A stretch of 55,959 nt of DNA, from positions 1-55,959 of the forward strand of contig JAJZAL010000009.1 of assembly GCA_021799405.1 (NCBI GenBank). Direction: 5' to 3'. The notes under the pieces were generated by a model. It was not told the DNA's origin. It ran no database searches and was given only the letters and a program-made list of their open reading frames with translations. The DNA is from Acidobacteriota bacterium (lineage in GTDB: Bacteria; Acidobacteriota; Terriglobia; Terriglobales; Acidobacteriaceae). How positions within the stretch are numbered: the stretch's first letter is position 1; every line of letters begins with the position of its first letter. Positions 36,088 through 43,683 of the stretch are shown here, piece by piece. A program made the translations under genes and the position numbers.

Positions 36088-36753
36088 CTAAGGGTTGGTC
36101 TGCAGCTTGCCCGCCTTTGCGGCAGCGCCACGCGTCTCAGGAGCCAGCGCATGGAATGCCAGTGCCGCAAATGCGCCTCCTGCAAAGTTGGCCAGCAGGT
36201 ACACCCAGATCTTCGTCCAGGCCACCATCCCCATGAACGAGATGCCCACGGCCACAGCAGGATTGAAAGCAGCCGAAGCCACTCCGCCCACCGCAAACGC
36301 GCCCGCCACCACCGTAAACCCAATCGCCAGCCCAAAGAACGAATTCCCGTTGTTGTCGTCAGAGGTGGCCGAATTGAGCACCACAAAGACAAGCGCAAAC
36401 GTAAACAGGAATTCCGCCAGCAACTCCGGCATCACCGCAAGGTGACGAATCTGCGGATGATTGATGGGCATGACATACCGAACCACCGCACCCGCCAGGA
36501 CCGCGCCCATCGCTTGAAACAGCATGTAAGGAATCACGTCCTTCGTCGCGCACCGCCCGCGAAGCCACACACCCAGCGTCACGGCCGGGTTGTAATGCCC
36601 GCCCGAAATGTGTCCGCCTGCGTAAATCATCACCATCAGCACAGAGCCGATAGCCAGTGGAGGAATCACTCCGTCGCCGCCCGCCAGCACTGACATGCCG
36701 ATCGTGAATACGAGAAAGAATGTTCCTATCAGTTCCATCAGGTATTTCTTCAT
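36088..36753 (-). CDS. Aquaporin/MIP-family channel lacking the usual selectivity-filter arginine
   Basis: 221 residues, six membrane helices with both half-helix motifs: SGGHYNPAVTLG (Asn55) and SAAFNPAVAVG (Asn164). In nearly all aquaporins and aquaglyceroporins the second motif is NPAR, and that Arg narrows the pore; here the position is Val167. So solute range is probably wider or different. The start is the ATG after CGGAGG that gives MKKYLMELIGTFFLVFTIG. The gene follows a small HTH gene on the same strand, with the peroxiredoxin gene upstream of both; peroxide passage is a natural guess. Confidence 0.9.
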   Translation of the reverse strand: MKKYLMELIGTFFLVFTIGMSVLAGGDGVIPPLAIGSVLMVMIYAGGHISGGHYNPAVTLGVWLRGRCATKDVIPYMLFQAMGAVLAGAVVRYVMPINHPQIRHLAVMPELLAEFLFTFALVFVVLNSATSDDNNGNSFFGLAIGFTVVAGAFAVGGVASAAFNPAVAVGISFMGMVAWTKIWVYLLANFAGGAFAALAFHALAPETRGAAAKAGKLQTNP

Positions 36754-36838
36754 TGCAACCTCCGTCGTCCTGCACCCGGGCCTTCCGATGCCTGTGCAAT
36801 AGAGATTTCGCCCGCGGTTCGGCAAATTCCCATGTAGA

Positions 36839-37075
36839 TCAGGCCGCACTCTCTGTCTTTCGAATTGCGGCCATGCCAACGCCGGTGACCTGCCACTCGC
36901 CTCCGGCCTCGGCCGCAAATCCTGCCTCGGCCAGCTCCCGGCTCGCGCTGCGAATGCGATACAGCGGCAGCCCCGTCCTGGCCGCAACCTCCGATAGCAG
37001 AATCGGCCGTTCCATGGCATTGAGAATCTGCTTCGCAGATTCCGTGAGTTCGCCATCCGGATTCAAACAAGCCAT
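36839..37075 (-). CDS. Small winged-helix DNA-binding protein
   Basis: 78 residues: LTESAKQILNAMERPILLSEVAARTGLPLYRIRSASRELAEAGFAAEAGGEWQVTGVGMAAI. This is a single winged helix (helix-turn-helix, then a beta wing GEWQVTGVG) of the MarR/DprA-like type. It starts at an ATG just 16 bases past a perfect 12-bp hairpin and precedes the aquaporin gene by 85 bases. It may control aquaporin or peroxiredoxin; no family name can be given. Confidence 0.65.
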   Translation of the reverse strand: MACLNPDGELTESAKQILNAMERPILLSEVAARTGLPLYRIRSASRELAEAGFAAEAGGEWQVTGVGMAAIRKTESAA

Positions 37076-37090
37076 TGTGGCCCCATTTCC

Positions 37091-37118
37091 GTCATGGAGC
37101 CGCTGCCGGCTCCATGAC
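37091..37118 (-). terminator. Perfect 12-bp hairpin after the peroxiredoxin gene
   Basis: GTCATGGAGCCG (37091-37102) pairs with CGGCTCCATGAC (37107-37118) over a CTGC loop. It sits 17 bases past the peroxiredoxin stop and just before the HTH gene start, so it could terminate or attenuate read-through. Confidence 0.65.
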
Positions 37119-37134
37119 CTGCGATAGGAATGAT

Positions 37135-37788
37135 TCAGACGGCCTTCTTCGAGAAGTACCAGTCCGTGGTCTCAAAGCCTGCCTTCATGCGTACTTCCGC
37201 ATCCTCCGTCGTCTTCGGCGGAGGCACGATCACCTTCTCGCCAGGCTTCCAGTTCGCTGGCGTCGCGATGCCGTGCTTGTCGGTGGCCTGCAGGGCATCC
37301 ACCAGCCGCAGCACCTCCTGCGTGTTCCGCCCCGTGCTCAGCGGGTAGTAAATCATCGCCCGCAGAATTCCCTGCGGATCGATTACAAAAAGACACCGGC
37401 TGGTTTCCGTCTTGCTCTCGCCCGGCATGATCATGCCGTAGAGCGTCGCAACTTCCTTGTTCAGATCGGCGATCACCGGGAATGGGATCTTCACGCCGAA
37501 ATTCTTCTCGATATTACGCACCCACGCGATGTGCGAGAATGTGCTGTCGATGCTCAGGCCGCACAGCTCCACGCCGCGCTTGCGCAGCTCCGGAGCCAGT
37601 TCGGCAAAAGCCACAAATTCCGTCGTGCAAACCGGGGTAAAGTCGGCTGGATGAGAAAACAGAATCAGCCAGCTTCCCTTAAAGTCTTCCAGCCGCAGCG
37701 TTCCATGGGTGGTTTCCGCCTCAAACACAGGTGCTGGCTGACCAAGGCGCGGAAGGGATTGATTGAGAGGGCTACTGGCAGTGTCCAT
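37135..37788 (-). CDS. 1-Cys peroxiredoxin (Prx6/AhpC-TSA family)
   Basis: 217 residues. The peroxidatic Cys54 lies in HPADFTPVCTTEF. LCGLSIDSTFSHIAWVRNIEKNFGVKIPFPVIAD and LYGMIMPGESKTETSRCLFVIDPQGILRAMIYYPLSTGRNTQEVLRL follow, with the long Prx6-type C-terminal arm (TPANWKPGEKVIVPPPKTTEDAEVR). No second Cys is placed as a typical resolving residue. It reduces hydrogen peroxide and alkyl peroxides in the cytoplasm with an external thiol donor. It heads a minus-strand group with the HTH and aquaporin genes but is separated from them by a hairpin. Confidence 0.92.
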   Translation of the reverse strand: MDTASSPLNQSLPRLGQPAPVFEAETTHGTLRLEDFKGSWLILFSHPADFTPVCTTEFVAFAELAPELRKRGVELCGLSIDSTFSHIAWVRNIEKNFGVKIPFPVIADLNKEVATLYGMIMPGESKTETSRCLFVIDPQGILRAMIYYPLSTGRNTQEVLRLVDALQATDKHGIATPANWKPGEKVIVPPPKTTEDAEVRMKAGFETTDWYFSKKAV

Positions 37789-38112
37789 TGATTTGACCTC
37801 GCATGGATGGAGTTGAGAAAGCTGGAGTTTTTCCTGCCTCCGAAGAAAGAAGACATCCAGTCGACCAGAGCGCCAGGACGCCTATGAGGGAGCGTCGAGC
37901 AGAGTGGTTCACTCCGGGTCGAGGCCAGGAACAGGCCCTACCCCTACAAGCTGGCACCGCGGTCCGGCGCGGGCTGTGACCGCTGTCACAGGTTGTATGG
38001 CACGCCTTCCGCAACATGCAACTGAGGAGTGCGTCCGCAGTCGTGGCGGCCACCTTGATTGCCGCCCGGTCCCCAGCCGCCCGCCGGGTCCGACAAGCCT
38101 CGGGGCCGGGCA

Positions 38113-38140
38113 AAATTTCCATCGCCCCGTGCGGAAATTT
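38113..38140. promoter_or_regulatory. Inverted repeat AAATTTCC-N12-GGAAATTT
   Basis: Perfect 8-bp arms (38113-38120 and 38133-38140) directly upstream of the TetR operator-like site. It is either an operator for another regulator or a hairpin. Confidence 0.4.
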
Positions 38141-38156
38141 GCCGCCATGCTAAACT

Positions 38157-38172
38157 TTAACTAACTGGTTAA
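38157..38172 (+). promoter_or_regulatory. TetR-type operator candidate TTAAC-N6-GTTAA
   Basis: TTAACTAACTGGTTAA is a palindrome with 5-bp arms in an AT-rich patch of otherwise GC-rich DNA, 42 bases before the TetR start. Autoregulation of the TetR-HlyD-ABC operon through this site is inferred. Confidence 0.45.
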
Positions 38173-38214
38173 TTAATAGGGATCGCCACATGGCATCCAT
38201 CACGGAAAATACCC

Positions 38215-39015
38215 TTGGCCACCAGAACCCATCTCGAAAGAAAAATCCGCGGCCAACGCTCGGCGCAGCCCGTGCGCCTCGATCAGCAGGACCCCATCGA
38301 AGCCTCGGACGACCGCCGCGAACGTATCTTGCGTGCCGCCATTGCCGAATTCAGCCAGCACGGCCTGGCCGGAGCACGCACTGACGCCATCGCCGCGGGC
38401 GCCGAAGTCAACAAGGCGCTGCTCTACTACTACTTCCATAGCAAGACCGAACTCTATGCGGCCGCTCTCGACGCCTCCGCCCAGCAGATGCTCGAGTCGG
38501 CGCTGCGCTCCCTCGAACACGAAGGCAGCGCCGGCGAGCGCCTGCTCCGCACCGCCCTCAATCACTTTGACCGCATCGCGTCGCAGCACGAGTACCGGCA
38601 GTTGATCAACCAGGAAATGACGCGCCTGCGGGAAAGCGGCAACGATGCCGTTCCGGCCCCGCTGGAAAAGATCTTTAGCGTGCTCATGCGCAAAATGCGC
38701 CGCGTACTCGCTGAAGGGATGAAGTCCGGCGAGCTGATCCGCGCTGACTGGCTGCAGGTCATCTATGCCGTGCTGGGCGCGAACGTCTTCTATTTCCTCA
38801 GCGCGCCCATGATGCGCCATGTCGCCGATTTTGATCCGCTGCACGAGCGCCAGATTCGCCGCCGCCGCAAGGCCGCACTCCAGCTTCTCGGCGCCGCCCT
38901 GTTTACTGACCGGCGACGCGGCGAGCAACTCGTACAGCGCGTCCTGGCCGACACTCCCATGCCCGCCATCGGGCTCGCATGGAAATTTCACTCATCAGGA
39001 GTCAAGTCACGATGA
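38215..39015 (+). CDS. TetR-family repressor of the downstream ABC exporter
   Basis: 266 residues. The HTH domain (residues ~34-80) reads RRERILRAAIAEFSQHGLAGARTDAIAAGAEVNKALLYYYFHSKTELYAAAL, textbook TetR. The ligand domain is helical, with the C-terminal MMRHVADFDPLHERQIRRRRKAALQLL typical of the YbiH/CecR-like group. The only in-frame start downstream of the stop at 38170-38172 is the TTG at 38215; a nearby ATG (38190) is out of frame, so a one-base sequencing slip is possible. It is coupled to the HlyD gene by ATGA. It probably represses the exporter until a toxic substrate binds. Confidence 0.9.
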   Translation: MATRTHLERKIRGQRSAQPVRLDQQDPIEASDDRRERILRAAIAEFSQHGLAGARTDAIAAGAEVNKALLYYYFHSKTELYAAALDASAQQMLESALRSLEHEGSAGERLLRTALNHFDRIASQHEYRQLINQEMTRLRESGNDAVPAPLEKIFSVLMRKMRRVLAEGMKSGELIRADWLQVIYAVLGANVFYFLSAPMMRHVADFDPLHERQIRRRRKAALQLLGAALFTDRRRGEQLVQRVLADTPMPAIGLAWKFHSSGVKSR

Positions 39016-40076
39016 AGGCTCGGCGGAGAATTCTGACTCTGTTTGCGGTATTGTTGGCCGGCTCCATCGGCTGGTATTTCTGGTCGACGCATCAGGCCAG
39101 TGGCCTGCGGCTGGTGGGCACTGTCGATGCCAACGAGGTCATCATCAGCTCGCAGATTCCCGGCCGCATTACCACCCTGCCCGTGCAGGAGGGCCAGCAC
39201 ATCACCAGCGGCGAACTGGTGGCAACCATTGACAGCGACGATCTGCAGGCCGCCATGGCCGCCGCCGCCGCAATCGCGCGCAGCGACGCCTTCAAGGTGC
39301 AGGAGGCGCGCGACACCCAGGTGCAGCTTTCCGGCCAGACATCCAGCCAGGTCAGCAACGCCGAGGCGCAGCTCCGCGCCGCCCGCGCCTCTCTCGCGCA
39401 GGCGCTCGCCCAATTCGAACATCAGGAAGCGGATACCCGCAGGATTGTGAGGCTCGCCAAGGACGGCGTCGCCAGCGCCCAGTCCCGGGATGAGGCCGTC
39501 ACCGCATCCGCAGCGCTCCGCTCTGCCGTAATCGTCGCCAGGGAGAACGTCGCCGCCGCGGAAGCCTCCGTGAAAGTCGCACTGGCAAACACCAATCAGG
39601 CAAAGGCCGCGGCGCAAACCACCGCCTCCGCCATCGCAGCCATGCAGAACGCCGACGCCTTGCAACAGCAGGCGGAAATCGAACTGGGCTATGCCGACAT
39701 CCGCTCGCCTGTCACCGGCATGCTCAACGTGCTGGCGGCGCGTCAGGGCGAAGTCGTTGCAGCCGGCACTCCCATCGCAACCGTAATGGATCTCTCCCAG
39801 ACATGGGTCTATGCGCCCCTGCCGGAAACAGAAGCGGATAGCGTGAAACTCGGCGACACCCTCAAAGTCGAAATGCCGAGCGGCGCCACCACCACCGGAA
39901 AAGTGATCGCCAAGGCGGCGCTCGCAGACTTTGCTACGCAGCGCGATGTCAATCGCACCAAGCGCGACATCAAGACTGTCCAGATCAAGCTGCTCATCCA
40001 GAACCCCGGCGAGCGCTTCGTGCCCGGCATGACGGCCTACGTCTACATCCCCCGCAACCGGCTGGTGAAGCCATGA
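39012..40076 (+). CDS. HlyD-family membrane fusion protein (YbhG-like)
   Basis: About 354 residues, anchored by ILTLFAVLLAGSIGWYFW. GTVDANEVIISSQIPGRITTLPVQEGQHITSGELVATID is the first biotinyl-lipoyl half. A long coiled-coil hairpin follows (AEAQLRAARASLAQALAQFEHQEADTRRI...AASVKVALANTNQAKAAAQTTAS), then IELGYADIRSPVTGMLNVLAARQGEVVAAGTPIATVMDLSQTWVYAPLPETEADSVKLGD. It links the inner-membrane ABC exporter to the outer membrane. The ATG overlaps the TetR stop (ATGA), and the gene ends in an ATGA overlap with the ATPase gene. Confidence 0.88.
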   Translation: MKARRRILTLFAVLLAGSIGWYFWSTHQASGLRLVGTVDANEVIISSQIPGRITTLPVQEGQHITSGELVATIDSDDLQAAMAAAAAIARSDAFKVQEARDTQVQLSGQTSSQVSNAEAQLRAARASLAQALAQFEHQEADTRRIVRLAKDGVASAQSRDEAVTASAALRSAVIVARENVAAAEASVKVALANTNQAKAAAQTTASAIAAMQNADALQQQAEIELGYADIRSPVTGMLNVLAARQGEVVAAGTPIATVMDLSQTWVYAPLPETEADSVKLGDTLKVEMPSGATTTGKVIAKAALADFATQRDVNRTKRDIKTVQIKLLIQNPGERFVPGMTAYVYIPRNRLVKP

Positions 40077-41101
40077 GCACGCCCTCAGGCGGCGCGCAGG
40101 CCCAGCCCGCCATGCTGGTCGAAAAAATCGTCAAACGCTATGGCGACTTTGAGGCCGTCAGTGACGTCACCTTCGACGTAAAGGACCGCGAGATCTTCGG
40201 CCTGCTCGGCCCCAACGGCGCCGGCAAAAGCACGCTCATTCGCATGATGACGACGCTCATTCCGGTCACTCGCGGCAGGGCCGTCGTCGCCGGCTACGAC
40301 GTCATGCACGATCCCGATGCCGTGCGCCGGAGAATCGGCGTCATTCCGCAGGCCCTCACCAGCGACGTGGATCTCACGGTCGAAGAAAATCTCTCCATTT
40401 ACGCCAAGTTGTACGGGCTGCACAAGAAAGAGCGCGAGCAGAACATCAACGAACTGCTCGAAGCCGTCGATCTGGCCAGGTGGCGCAAAGCCCAGACCAA
40501 AACGCTCTCCGGTGGCATGCGGCGCCGCCTCGAAATCGCGCGCGGGCTGGTGCACAACCCCGACATCTTCTTTCTCGATGAGCCAACCACCGGCCTCGAT
40601 CCGGTTTCGCGCGTGGCCGTCTGGGAGATGCTGAACCACCTCAAAGAAACGCGGCACCTCACCATGCTCATCACCACGCACTACATGGAAGAGGCGGACC
40701 GGCTCTGCGATCGCATCGCGATCATTGATCACGGAAAGCTCGTGGCGCTCGACTCGCCCATGGCCCTCAAGGCAAGCGTGCCCGGAGAAAACACCGTCGA
40801 AGTTGGCTTTACAAAAAGCTCCGACGCATTGCTGGAACGGCTGGAACATCTGGAGGGCGTATCGTCTGTGCAATCCCAAAGCGGCGGCATGTATCGCATC
40901 GTCACCGCCAATGGCTCGCAGACCACGGCGGAACTTGTGCAGATCGCCAACTCCATGGGCCTCACCCTCAAGTCGCTGAACGTGCAGAGCACCACGCTCG
41001 ACGATGTTTTCGTGCACTACACCGGCAGGCAGTTGCGCGATGAACTGGTCAAGGGTAGCTCTGAATCGCTGATGCCGCCACGCCCGGGGATGCGCGCATG
41101 A
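40073..41101 (+). CDS. ABC-2-type drug exporter ATPase
   Basis: 342 residues. Walker A is GPNGAGKST, the signature is LSGGMRRRLEIARGL, Walker B is IFFLDEPTTGLDPVSR, and the H-loop is MLITTHYMEEADRLCDRIAII. The DrrA/YbhF-type C-terminal extension is present (TVEVGFTKSSDALLERLEHLEGVSSVQ...LKSLNVQSTTLDDVFVHYTGRQL). It energises the adjacent ABC-2 permease. Both ends overlap neighbours by ATGA, so the four-gene operon is tightly coupled. Confidence 0.93.
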   Translation: MSTPSGGAQAQPAMLVEKIVKRYGDFEAVSDVTFDVKDREIFGLLGPNGAGKSTLIRMMTTLIPVTRGRAVVAGYDVMHDPDAVRRRIGVIPQALTSDVDLTVEENLSIYAKLYGLHKKEREQNINELLEAVDLARWRKAQTKTLSGGMRRRLEIARGLVHNPDIFFLDEPTTGLDPVSRVAVWEMLNHLKETRHLTMLITTHYMEEADRLCDRIAIIDHGKLVALDSPMALKASVPGENTVEVGFTKSSDALLERLEHLEGVSSVQSQSGGMYRIVTANGSQTTAELVQIANSMGLTLKSLNVQSTTLDDVFVHYTGRQLRDELVKGSSESLMPPRPGMRA

Positions 41102-42210
41102 ATCGCATGCTGGCTATTGTCGAACGCGAGCTGCGGAAGTTCTTCCGATCACCGGCGCTGCTGCTTACCTCCATGCTTTTGCCACTGGTTCAGTTACTGA
41201 TTCTCGGCAATGCATTCGGCGGCAAAGTCCGCAACGTAAAGCTCGGCTTCGTCAACCACGACCACGGCTTCGAATCTCTGCGCGTCAAGGAAGACTTCGA
41301 CGCCATCGCCGCCAACATCAAGACCTTCACCGTTACACCGTACGAAAACGAGCAGAAAGCCGTTCAGGATGTGCGCAGCGGCAAGATCAGTGGCGTCGTC
41401 ATCATTCCGGAGCAGTATTCGCGCCGTGTGCTCGCCGGCGACGATCCAAAGATCGGTCTCGTGGTCGACAACTCCGACCAGTTCGTCAGCAGCTCCGTCG
41501 AAGCTGAAATGCAGTTGCTGGTCCAGTCGCTCAACGCATCAGAAATCCCGGCACATATCAACAAGCAGATCCAACTCGACATCGTCGAACTCTTCCCCTA
41601 TATCGAGTACATGAAGTTTCTCCTCTCCGGCTCCGTCACGCTGGCCATGTATGTCTCCGTCATGATCGGTGGCGGCATGCTCTACATCGACGACAAGGCG
41701 CGCGGCGTGCACGAGGGCTATCTCGTCACACCCATCACCAAGCTCGAACTCGTCACCGGACTCAACCTTGCTGGCGCCATCAAGGCAGTACTTTCCGGCG
41801 TGGCGCTTATCGTGCTGGGCTCGCTGGCGGCGGGCCTCGGAACGCCATTCCACTTCAAGACCGGGCTGGAACTCCTGCTGCTCGTCGTCTTTTCTTCCAT
41901 CGCCTTCAACGGCATGATGTTCCTCTTTATGGTGCGCGTAGAGGACCCTCTGGTCCCGCGCGCCATGTTCGGCGTGCTCAATACCTTGCTCTTCTTCCCC
42001 AGCGGCGCCATCTACCCCGTGGACGCTTTCCCCAAATGGCTGCAGGCCATCGCCGTCGTGGATCCCTTCACCTACGCCGTGCACGGATTGCAGTCGGTCC
42101 TGCTCAAAGGCGCGGGCTTCGCCGCCATTGATCAGGATTTGCTCATTTTGTTTCTCTACGGAGCGGGCACGCTGCTGATCGCTACGCCCCTGTTCAAGCG
42201 CACGCTCTGA
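41098..42210 (+). CDS. ABC-2-type exporter permease (YbhR/YhhJ-like)
   Basis: 370 residues. The first membrane span, ALLLTSMLLPLVQLLILGNAFGG, is followed by a periplasmic domain (VRNVKLGFVNHDHGFESLRVKEDFDAI...SGVVIIPEQYSRRVLAGDDPKIGLVVDNSDQF). Five more spans follow: YVSVMIGGGMLYIDDKARGVHEGYLVTPI, GAIKAVLSGVALIVLGSLAAGL, LELLLLVVFSSIAFNGMMFLFMVRVEDPLV and FGVLNTLLFFPSGAIYPVDAFPKWL, with the last near LLILFLYGAGTLLIATPLFK. It works with the ATPase and HlyD adaptor. It probably exports a hydrophobic drug or metabolite. Confidence 0.92.
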   Translation: MNRMLAIVERELRKFFRSPALLLTSMLLPLVQLLILGNAFGGKVRNVKLGFVNHDHGFESLRVKEDFDAIAANIKTFTVTPYENEQKAVQDVRSGKISGVVIIPEQYSRRVLAGDDPKIGLVVDNSDQFVSSSVEAEMQLLVQSLNASEIPAHINKQIQLDIVELFPYIEYMKFLLSGSVTLAMYVSVMIGGGMLYIDDKARGVHEGYLVTPITKLELVTGLNLAGAIKAVLSGVALIVLGSLAAGLGTPFHFKTGLELLLLVVFSSIAFNGMMFLFMVRVEDPLVPRAMFGVLNTLLFFPSGAIYPVDAFPKWLQAIAVVDPFTYAVHGLQSVLLKGAGFAAIDQDLLILFLYGAGTLLIATPLFKRTL

Positions 42211-42216
42211 CTAGCA

Positions 42217-42242
42217 GCTCCGCTGGAGCATTTCCCCTTTTT
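42217..42242 (+). terminator. Rho-independent terminator of the ABC export operon
   Basis: GCTCC-GCT-GGAGC (42217-42229) is followed by ATTTCCCCTTTTT, seven bases after the permease stop. Confidence 0.6.
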
Positions 42243-42268
42243 GATATAGACCGATGAGAGAATCTCAA

Positions 42269-42296
42269 CGCAGCTTTTCCGTTAAGAAATGCTGCG
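42269..42296 (-). terminator. Hairpin terminator of the long minus-strand operon
   Basis: CGCAGC pairs with GCTGCG, with an inner TTTC/GAAA pairing (as read on the minus strand) separated by one A-A mismatch. It lies 42 bases past the radical-SAM stop. Confidence 0.5.
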
Positions 42297-42337
42297 CTTG
42301 GTTGAATTCGGAAAGCTCACAGGAATAGGGAATTGCT

Positions 42338-43636
42338 CTATGCCCCGCAGCAGTGCTTTCGTTTGCGCCCGCTGCCACACTCGCAGGGGTCATTTCTGCC
42401 GGCGTGACTCTTGCCATCCGCTGCTCGCTGCTTCGCCGCCACATAGCGCATTACGTTCGCCGGCGGACGGCCACCTTTCAGTTCCGCCGCCATGAATCGC
42501 ATCGTCTCGTCGATGTGATGGAAAAACAGTTTGTAACCGTCGCAGAGATAATTCAATCCGTACTCGCCATCCGGCGTCCTCAAAAAGCGATGCTTCGGGC
42601 ACTCGCCGTGGCAGGCAAATCGCACAGGGCATTCCCGGCACATTTTCGGCAGCGAGGCGGCTTTGTGCTCGCCAAATTGCCGCTGCTGCGCGGATCCCGC
42701 CATCTCCTCCATGCTTTGCTCCAGCACATTGCCCAGCTTATGCTCCGGGTACACAAAATGATCGCAGGAGTAAAGGTCGCCGTTGTGCTCCAGTGCCAGG
42801 GCGGCGCCGCAGGTTTCGCGAAAAATGCAGATGCTCGCATTCATCCCCAGCCAGCTCTCCAGGGCAACATCAAAGTGCTGCACAAACACTCTGCCCACGT
42901 CGCGGCTCACCCACTCGTCGTAGATGGCACATAGAAATCTCCCGTATTGCTGCGCATTCACTGACCACGCCGTGACTTCTGCCACCCCCTCAAATGTCGG
43001 TTGAATCAGCACCAGCCCATCCACCGCCGGCTGCGCCGCTTTTCGCTCCACAATCGGAATAAACTGCAGGTAGCGGCTTCCAATCTCCTTCAGAAAGCGG
43101 TAAACCTCCATCGGATGGCCTTCGTTCCCGCGATGGACTGTAGTTAGGGTATTGAATTCCACGTCATGCTTTTTCAGGCACTCGATGCCGCGCAGCACCC
43201 GGGCAAACGTGCCATTTCCGCCTTTATCCACGCGGTACGCATCGTGCAGCGCGCGCGGTCCGTCAATCGAAACGCCCACCAGTACGTGTTGCTCGGCCAG
43301 AAACTCACACCACTCGTCGTCCAGCAGAATCCCGTTCGTCTGCAGTGCGTTCTGGATTCTCTTGCCGTTCGCATACTTCTGCTGCAGCTCGAATGCCTTG
43401 CGGAAGAACTCCACTCCCAGCAGCGTCGGCTCCCCGCCCTGCCAGGCAAAGTTGACCGTGTCTTCCGGCTGCGCTTCAATGTACTGCCCGATGTAGCTCT
43501 CCAGCACCGGCTCGCTCATCGCCCAGCGCTCATGAGCGGTGTAGAGACCCTCTTTTTCCAGGTAAAAACAATACGAACAGTCCAGGTTACAAATTGGACC
43601 GGTGGGTTTGCTCATGACGTGGAAGGATGTGTCCAT
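42338..43636 (-). CDS. SPASM radical-SAM enzyme of the anaerobic sulfatase-maturase family, with SEC-C tail
   Basis: 432 residues. The radical-SAM cluster motif is PICNLDCSYCFY (Cys16, Cys20, Cys23), then FAWQGGEPTLLG and VGVSIDGP. The SPASM Cys-rich region is at the end: CDHFVYPEHKLGNV, MCRECPVRFACHGECPKHR and CDGYKLFFHHID, as in anSMEs that turn Cys/Ser into formylglycine. An extra tail, GRNDPCECGSGRKRKHCCG, is a zinc-binding SEC-C motif. No sulfatase is in the window, so the substrate may be another protein. It is the last gene of the operon, 47 bases after the metallo-hydrolase. Confidence 0.88.
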   Translation of the reverse strand: MDTSFHVMSKPTGPICNLDCSYCFYLEKEGLYTAHERWAMSEPVLESYIGQYIEAQPEDTVNFAWQGGEPTLLGVEFFRKAFELQQKYANGKRIQNALQTNGILLDDEWCEFLAEQHVLVGVSIDGPRALHDAYRVDKGGNGTFARVLRGIECLKKHDVEFNTLTTVHRGNEGHPMEVYRFLKEIGSRYLQFIPIVERKAAQPAVDGLVLIQPTFEGVAEVTAWSVNAQQYGRFLCAIYDEWVSRDVGRVFVQHFDVALESWLGMNASICIFRETCGAALALEHNGDLYSCDHFVYPEHKLGNVLEQSMEEMAGSAQQRQFGEHKAASLPKMCRECPVRFACHGECPKHRFLRTPDGEYGLNYLCDGYKLFFHHIDETMRFMAAELKGGRPPANVMRYVAAKQRAADGKSHAGRNDPCECGSGRKRKHCCGA

Positions 43637-43683
43637 GCTACGGCCTGTTCACTGTCAGTCTAACTACCGGCTGCATGGCTGGG

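Larger units (their letters stand above)
37789..38214. other. Divergent intergenic region between peroxiredoxin and TetR operon
   Basis: About 420 bases with two inverted repeats near the TetR side (38113-38140 and 38157-38172). No coding signature is visible. An ATG at 38190 opens only an out-of-frame 64-codon frame. Confidence 0.5.

Noticed and set aside
38190..38384. Plus-strand frame starting at the ATG at 38190
   Set aside because: It runs out of frame through the TetR gene and yields a basic, low-complexity peptide.
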